From CAG-103 sp963627135 (GTDB lineage Bacteria; Bacillota; Clostridia; Oscillospirales; Oscillospiraceae), in contig CAVFZY010000035.1 in assembly GCA_963627135.1 (NCBI GenBank), positions 62,001 through 126,000 on the forward strand: a stretch of 64,000 nucleotides of DNA. Direction: 5' to 3'. A model generated the notes under the pieces. It worked only from the letters and a program-made list of their open reading frames with translations, was not told the DNA's origin and did no database searches. Below are positions 59,418 through 64,000 of the stretch, piece after piece. Position 1 is the first letter of the stretch, and the number at the start of each line of letters is the position of its first letter. Made by a program: the position numbers and the translations under genes.

Positions 59418-61463
59418 ATGTCTGACACCAAAAAGGCCGCGGACGCCGCGGCAAACGCTTCGCTGCAGGAGGAAATGGACGCCGTCATGCGCAAGTATGA
59501 CCGCGAATCCGCCACCCGCGTCTGGACGGGCAAGCCCAAGATCGTCATTTCCGTCGTCATGGCGCTGTTTTCGGTCTACTGCATCTGGTCGACGCTGTTC
59601 AGCACCGCCGCGCTCGAGATCCGCCTGACCGCGTTCCTCGGGCTGATCGTCATCATGGGCTACCTGACCTATCCCGCCAGCAAGAAGCATGTGCACGCCA
59701 ACCGCCTGCCGTGGTACGACATTGTCATCATGGTCATCGGTGCGGCTGCATTTTTCTACTATTGCTTTAACTACACCGTGCTCATCAAGACGCTCACCAG
59801 CGCCGCCAAGATGACGCCGTTTCTCATCGCCGTCGGCGTGGCCGGCATCCTCGTGCTGGCCGAGCTGTGCCGCCGCTGCGTCGGCCTGCCGATCCTCGTG
59901 GTCGTCGGCGCGCTGCTCGTGTACACGTTCGTGAGCATGCTCAACGCCGGGCAGACGTTCCAGCAGGTGCTCGGCCGCGTGATCTACACGCTGTTTTTCG
60001 GCACGTCCGGCGTGCTGAGCACGCCCGTGCAGGTGTGCGCGAAGTTCATCGCCGTGTTCATCATCTTCGGCGGCTTCCTGGAGCGCACCGGCATCGCCAG
60101 CTTCTTCATCGACGCGGCCAACGCCATTGCCGGCTGGACCTCCGGCGGCCCGGCCAAGGTCGCCGTCATCTCGTCCGCGCTGTGCGGCATGGTGTCCGGC
60201 TCCTCGGTCGGCAACACCGTCACCACCGGCTCGGTCACCATCCCGATGATGAAAAAGACCGGCTACAAGCCGGAGTTCGCCGGCGCCGTCGAGGCGGCGG
60301 CCTCCACCGGCGGCCAGATCATGCCCCCCATCATGGGCGCGGCCGCGTTCCTCATGGCCGAGTACATGGGCGTGACGTACGGCCAGGTCACCCTCTGGGC
60401 CATCCTGCCTGCCGTGCTGTATTTCGGCGGCATCTTCATCTCCGTGCATCTCGAGGCCAAGAAGCTCGGCCTGCGCGGCATCCCGCGCTCGGAGCTGCCC
60501 CGCTTCAAGTACCTCATCCGCAATGTCTATCTGCTGCTGCCGCTCGTGTTCCTGATCTGGATGGTCACGGCGAACATCCGCTCGCTGCAGTTTTCCGCCG
60601 CGATCGCCATCCTCATCTCCATCGCCGTGAGCCTCGTCGGCACCATCCGCGACGCCGCGGCCGAGGTCAAGGAGACGAAGACCGGCAGCGTCGCCGGCAT
60701 CACCGCCAAGAAGACCGGCCGCATGATCCTCGACTCGCTCGAGGCCGGCGGCAAGGGCAGTATCACCGTCGCCGTGGCCTGCGCCATGGCCGGCATGATC
60801 GCGGGCTGCATCACCGTCACGGGTCTGGCGTCCAAGCTCATCAGCGGCGTCATCGCGATCAGCAGCGCCATCCCGAACCCGACGCTCTCGCTGCTGCTGG
60901 CGCTCTTCCTGACGATGCTGTGCTGCATCGTGCTCGGCATGGGCGTGCCCACGACCGCCAACTACTGCATCATGGCCTCCACCTGCGCGCCGATCCTCAT
61001 CACGCTCGGCATCCCGAAGGTCGCGGCCCACTTCTTCGTGTTCTACTTCGGCATCGTCGCCGATATCACGCCGCCGGTCGCGCTGGCTGCCTACGCCGGT
61101 TCCGCCATCGCCAAGTCCGACCCCATGAAGACTGGCATCAATGCCACGAAGCTCGCCATCGCGGCGTTCATCGTGCCGTACATCTTCGCGATGAACCCCT
61201 CCATGCTGCTCATGGATCAGGGTGTGCTCGCCGCCATCCAGGTCATCATCACGTCCTGCCTCGGCATCTTCGCCATCGCTGCCGCGCTCGAGGGCTACAT
61301 CGTCACGCACGCACCCTGGTGGCAGCGCATCCTGCTCGCCGCCGGCGGCCTGTGCCTGGTCGACCCCGACCTCATGACCGACGTTGTCGGCATCGCGGTC
61401 ATCGTGGTCGTCGTTGTGCTGCAGATCGTCATGCGCAAGCGCAGCAAGCCCGCGGCTGCGTAA
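59418..61463 (+). CDS. TRAP transporter fused permease (DctQ-DctM type)
   Basis: The 681-residue membrane protein joins a small 4-helix part (about 40-160, WYDIVIMVIGAAAFFYY) and a large DctM-like part (GTSGVLSTPVQVCAKFI, SGSSVGNTVTTGSVTIPMMKK, GGQIMPPIMGAAAFLMAE, GMGVPTTANYCI). This fused form is the usual partner of TAXI receptors and couples uptake to Na+ or H+. GGAGG lies 9 bases before the ATG. Confidence 0.94.
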   Translation: MSDTKKAADAAANASLQEEMDAVMRKYDRESATRVWTGKPKIVISVVMALFSVYCIWSTLFSTAALEIRLTAFLGLIVIMGYLTYPASKKHVHANRLPWYDIVIMVIGAAAFFYYCFNYTVLIKTLTSAAKMTPFLIAVGVAGILVLAELCRRCVGLPILVVVGALLVYTFVSMLNAGQTFQQVLGRVIYTLFFGTSGVLSTPVQVCAKFIAVFIIFGGFLERTGIASFFIDAANAIAGWTSGGPAKVAVISSALCGMVSGSSVGNTVTTGSVTIPMMKKTGYKPEFAGAVEAAASTGGQIMPPIMGAAAFLMAEYMGVTYGQVTLWAILPAVLYFGGIFISVHLEAKKLGLRGIPRSELPRFKYLIRNVYLLLPLVFLIWMVTANIRSLQFSAAIAILISIAVSLVGTIRDAAAEVKETKTGSVAGITAKKTGRMILDSLEAGGKGSITVAVACAMAGMIAGCITVTGLASKLISGVIAISSAIPNPTLSLLLALFLTMLCCIVLGMGVPTTANYCIMASTCAPILITLGIPKVAAHFFVFYFGIVADITPPVALAAYAGSAIAKSDPMKTGINATKLAIAAFIVPYIFAMNPSMLLMDQGVLAAIQVIITSCLGIFAIAAALEGYIVTHAPWWQRILLAAGGLCLVDPDLMTDVVGIAVIVVVVVLQIVMRKRSKPAAA

Positions 61464-61485
61464 AAAAACCGGAACCTTTCGCTCG

Positions 61486-61519
61486 GATGCACGTCAGACC
61501 ATCTGGCGTGCATCTTTTT
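61486..61519 (+). terminator. Terminator of the TRAP operon
   Basis: A 13-bp stem (61486-61498 with 61502-61514, one G-T pair), followed by TTTTT. Confidence 0.85.
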
Positions 61520-61547
61520 GCGTGCTGCGCGCCACACGGCCGGGGAC

Positions 61548-61576
61548 TTTACACCCGCGGGCCGGAGGCGTATAAT
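61548..61576 (+). promoter_or_regulatory. Promoter of the small lipoprotein gene
   Basis: TTTACA, 17 bases, TATAAT. Confidence 0.8.
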
Positions 61577-61620
61577 ACTTATCATATTCCCGTGCAAAGA
61601 TTCGGAAAGGAGCAATCTGC

Positions 61621-62178
61621 ATGAAACGAAGCATTCTGGCGCTCGTGCTGTCGCTGGCAATGGCGCTCGCGCTGGCCGCCTGCGGCCGCAGCGAGGAGAC
61701 CGCCGCGTCCGCCCAGACGACGGCCACGGCCGACAAGGCGGAGGACATCACCCTCTGCCCGACGTATGATAACGGCAAGGGCGGCTATTTTTCCGTCACG
61801 CTGCCGGCCAGCTGGGGCGACCATTACCTGACCGAGTGCGGCGCCAACGACGGCGGCTATTATGTCGGCTTTTACGAAAAGACCGACCACGACAACGGTC
61901 TGGGCGGTTTCCTGTTCATGCTTGCGGTCTTTCCCACCGATTATGACTATACCGAGCTGCCGGAGTATCAGGCTATCTGCGGCCTGACCGTCGACGGCGC
62001 GAACTACAACCTGATCGCCGAGCTGCCGACCGATGTGCAGTTTGCCAACGAGAATGCCGACCTTTACCGCAGCATGTCCAACGACTTTTCGACCATCCTC
62101 AAGAGCCTGACCTTCTCCAAGGGCGTCATGCGCACGGAGGTCACTGCACCCGTGGCCTCGGCGGACAGCGGCTCGTGA
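61621..62178 (+). CDS. Small lipoprotein of unknown function
   Basis: A 185-residue protein with signal peptide and lipobox LAAC (Cys21), a Thr/Ala-rich linker, and a compact domain with YFSVTLPASWGDHY near 55-68, similar in style to PsbP-like or DUF1795-type surface lipoproteins. GGAAAGGAG precedes the ATG. It has its own promoter and terminator. No closer assignment is possible. Confidence 0.75.
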   Translation: MKRSILALVLSLAMALALAACGRSEETAASAQTTATADKAEDITLCPTYDNGKGGYFSVTLPASWGDHYLTECGANDGGYYVGFYEKTDHDNGLGGFLFMLAVFPTDYDYTELPEYQAICGLTVDGANYNLIAELPTDVQFANENADLYRSMSNDFSTILKSLTFSKGVMRTEVTAPVASADSGS

Positions 62179-62193
62179 AAAGAAAATGCGTGC

Positions 62194-62231
62194 AAAGCAG
62201 CGCTTCCCGTTCGGGAGGCGCTGCTTTTTTT
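62194..62231. terminator. Terminator between convergent lipoprotein and radical SAM genes
   Basis: Fifteen-base arms (62194-62208, 62213-62227), T7 on the plus strand. Some T richness also on the minus side. Confidence 0.88.
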
Positions 62232-62239
62232 GGGACGTT

Positions 62240-63625
62240 TTACTTTTTCTTCGCCGCGGCGGCTGCCTGTTTGGCGAGGTATTTTGCCTCGTCCGGGCTG
62301 CCGCGCCAGAGCTGCTCTGCCACCGGGGCCCAGCAGGCGGCGTAATCATCGCACTTGCTGCACAGGTGCTCGGCTGTTTCGGGGCTCATGGGATCGGTCG
62401 AGTGCGCGCCGGATTCGGCAACGATGCGGCGCAGCTTTTCCGGATTTTCGAGCATCGGGCACGGGCGGAGCATATTGTCGTTGAACGGCTGCCCGTCGTG
62501 GTAGGCCAGAAACAGCGGCGAGCGCATGGCCTCGAGCAGGGTCTTTTCGCGGATGTTCGAATCGGAATAGTGAATGAACACGCACGGGTCCATATCGCCG
62601 TTGGCATTGATGTGCAGGTAGCGCCGGCCGCCTGCGATGCAGCCGCCGACGTACTGCGCGTCGTTCTGAAAGTCCATGGCGAACAGCGGCATCGTGGCGC
62701 GGTTGTGGCGGATGCGCTCGAGCACTGCCCGGCGCTGCTCCGGCGTGGGCAGCAGCTCGGGCGAGGCATCGTTGCCGACCGGCATGTAGTGGAAATACCA
62801 GATGAACAGGCAGCCGAGGTCGATGAGCTGTTGGAAATATTCTTCGGACGAGATGGCGTCCCAGTTCACGCTCGTGTAGCACGAGGAGATGCCGTAGATG
62901 AGCTTGCGCTCGTGCAGCAGCTCGATCGCGTGCAGCACCTTCTGATACGTGCCCGCGCCGCGGCGGCTGTCCGTCGTCGTCTCGTCGCCCTCGAGCGAGA
63001 TGGCCGGGATGAAGTTTTTCACGCGCAGCATCTCGTCGGCAAACGCCTCGTCGATGAGCGTGCCGTTCGTGAAGCTGAGAAATTCGCACTCCGGGTGCCG
63101 CTCGCAGAGCGTGATGATGTCCTTTTTGCGCACAAGCGGTTCGCCGCCCGTGTAGATGTAAAAGTACACGCCCATGTCCGTGCCCTGGCGGATGATGTCG
63201 TCGAGCTCGTCGAGCGAGAGGTTGAGCTTGTTGCCGTACTCCGCTGCCCAGCAGCCCGTGCAGTGCAGGTTGCACGCCGAGGTCGGGTCCATGAGGATGG
63301 CCCACGGGATGTTGCACTGGTACTGCGCGCGCAGCGCATCCTGCCGCTCGCAGCCGATGATGTTGCCGTAGATGAAGAAGTTCACGAGCGTGGTTTTGAG
63401 CACGCCTGGGTCGACATCATTCAGGATGTGCTGCACCATCGGGTAGTGCGCATCGGTGGGGTCGAGGCACGCCTTGCGGATGGCGCGGCGCTGGCCCTCG
63501 AACTTTCCGGCACAGAACGTGTCCGCCCAGTCGAGGAGCTTCGGCAGGTTCTTGACCGGGTTTCGGTTCAGGTAGTCAATGGCCTGTTCGACGCTGAATT
63601 TTCTGATCTTGTCTGACAGCTGCAT
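62240..63625 (-). CDS. Radical SAM protein with SPASM-like C-terminus
   Basis: A 461-residue protein. The radical SAM cluster Cys residues lie in DPTSACNLHCTGCWA (Cys117, 121 and 124 approximately), followed by YTGGEPLVRK (SAM-binding GGE). The C-terminal part has several further Cys (GGCIAGG, MDPCVFIHY, RPCPML, LCSKCDDYAACW) that suggest an auxiliary Fe-S cluster. An N-terminal helical region of about 110 residues precedes the core. AAAGGAGG before the ATG. The reaction is unknown; no precursor peptide is visible beside it, so RiPP maturation is not indicated. Confidence 0.85.
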   Translation of the reverse strand: MQLSDKIRKFSVEQAIDYLNRNPVKNLPKLLDWADTFCAGKFEGQRRAIRKACLDPTDAHYPMVQHILNDVDPGVLKTTLVNFFIYGNIIGCERQDALRAQYQCNIPWAILMDPTSACNLHCTGCWAAEYGNKLNLSLDELDDIIRQGTDMGVYFYIYTGGEPLVRKKDIITLCERHPECEFLSFTNGTLIDEAFADEMLRVKNFIPAISLEGDETTTDSRRGAGTYQKVLHAIELLHERKLIYGISSCYTSVNWDAISSEEYFQQLIDLGCLFIWYFHYMPVGNDASPELLPTPEQRRAVLERIRHNRATMPLFAMDFQNDAQYVGGCIAGGRRYLHINANGDMDPCVFIHYSDSNIREKTLLEAMRSPLFLAYHDGQPFNDNMLRPCPMLENPEKLRRIVAESGAHSTDPMSPETAEHLCSKCDDYAACWAPVAEQLWRGSPDEAKYLAKQAAAAAKKK

Positions 63626-63758
63626 GAAAATTGCCTCCTTTGTGACGTTGCAAAATGCATCTGTTGGCCCAATTTGCCTCTATCTTAGCACGCATTTTTT
63701 GCCGGAAAACGGCCAAAATGTGTCATGTGGGAGGTTTTGATGCAGGCTGTGACAAGTG

Positions 63759-64000
63759 TCACAAAACAGCGGCCATGCCGCCGAGCAGGATGCCGAGGTT
63801 ATCCGACCAGATGTCCGGAAACTGACGGAGGGGCAGGGGATTTTCCCCGAGGCCGGCCTCGATCGTGAAGCCCGGACGGCGGTAGTCCTGAATAAACCAG
63901 TCCTTGTAGCCCGCGTGGCCGGAGGCGTAGGGCGTCTCGGCCACGTCGTAGCCGCTCGCGGCGGCAAACTGCCGGGCGATCGCCTCGCTTCCCGGCACGT
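63759..64000 (-). CDS. M14-family zinc carboxypeptidase, C-terminal part
   Basis: About 80 codons are in the window; the 5' part lies beyond base 64000. The readable end contains YASGHAGYKDWFIQDY and the catalytic-Glu segment GFTIEAGLGENPLPL, the pattern of gamma-D-glutamyl-L-diamino-acid peptidases and related cell-wall or spore M14 enzymes. Confidence 0.8.
   Translation of the reverse strand, partial: VPGSEAIARQFAAASGYDVAETPYASGHAGYKDWFIQDYRRPGFTIEAGLGENPLPLRQFPDIWSDNLGILLGGMAAVL

Noticed and set aside
62240..63625. RiPP maturation cluster around the radical SAM/SPASM protein
   Set aside because: No small Cys-rich or Gly-rich precursor ORF, protease or exporter lies beside it.
1..64000. 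CRISPR arrays, rRNA genes, IS elements with transposase
   Set aside because: No regularly spaced repeats, no rRNA-like sequence and no transposase reading frames were seen.

Overview
The window reads as a chromosomal segment of a GC-rich, Gram-positive Clostridia member, most likely an Oscillospiraceae-type gut bacterium (inference). Supporting signs are the hprK-murB-rapZ-whiA block, guanine and tetrahydrofolate riboswitches, strong AGGAGG-type ribosome binding sites, TTGACA/TATAAT promoters with 17-base spacers, several lipoprotein-dependent transporters, and a GC-rich codon usage that is interrupted by one AT-richer island.

Left part (1-13.8 kb): the 5' two thirds of an NSS-family sodium symporter; an AbrB regulator / PLP lyase / DMT permease operon; xpt; a guanine-riboswitch-controlled BMP-type nucleoside ABC transporter (lipoprotein, ATPase, two permeases); brnQ; a LysR regulator coupled to an atypical peptide deformylase; a Nudix hydrolase; and a small membrane protein.

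Island region (13.8-24.9 kb): a graveyard of decayed genes (GntP permease, old-yellow-enzyme and iron-alcohol-dehydrogenase pieces, a PucR regulator, an internally deleted integrase) lies left of a 9.2 kb integrative element. The element is bounded by two identical 133-bp repeats, each holding a complete tRNA-Arg(ACG). It carries a LysR regulator, a two-domain Fe-S/FMN/FAD enoate-type reductase, an MFS transporter, two paralogous short-chain dehydrogenases, a small HTH protein and a tyrosine integrase. It looks like a mobile module for reducing an imported unsaturated compound; the substrate is unknown.

Middle part (25-46 kb): ymdB followed by an SbcD/SbcC-like pair; an AzgA-type purine permease; a short VanZ-like ORF; a DUF378 protein; a probable unannotated small RNA; an orphan ParB/Noc-like protein; a flavodoxin; then the arginine operon argC-argJ-argB-argD-argF-carA-carB on the minus strand. 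The carB gene is fused in frame to a diaminopimelate-epimerase-like domain that lacks one of the two catalytic cysteines. A Na/Pi cotransporter follows.

Right part (45.9-64 kb): a cyclodeaminase-family protein and THF-riboswitch-controlled folT (a folate theme); rpmB; hprK-murB-rapZ-whiA-dnaE (yvcK, usually between rapZ and whiA, is absent); two CNNM/CorC-type CBS proteins; a TRAP-TAXI system; a small lipoprotein; a radical SAM/SPASM protein; and the end of an M14 peptidase. The TAXI binding protein appears to be a natural circular permutation: its normally C-terminal segment sits directly behind the lipoprotein signal. I regard this as the most unusual observation in the window, followed by the CarB-DapF fusion and the tRNA-bounded redox island.
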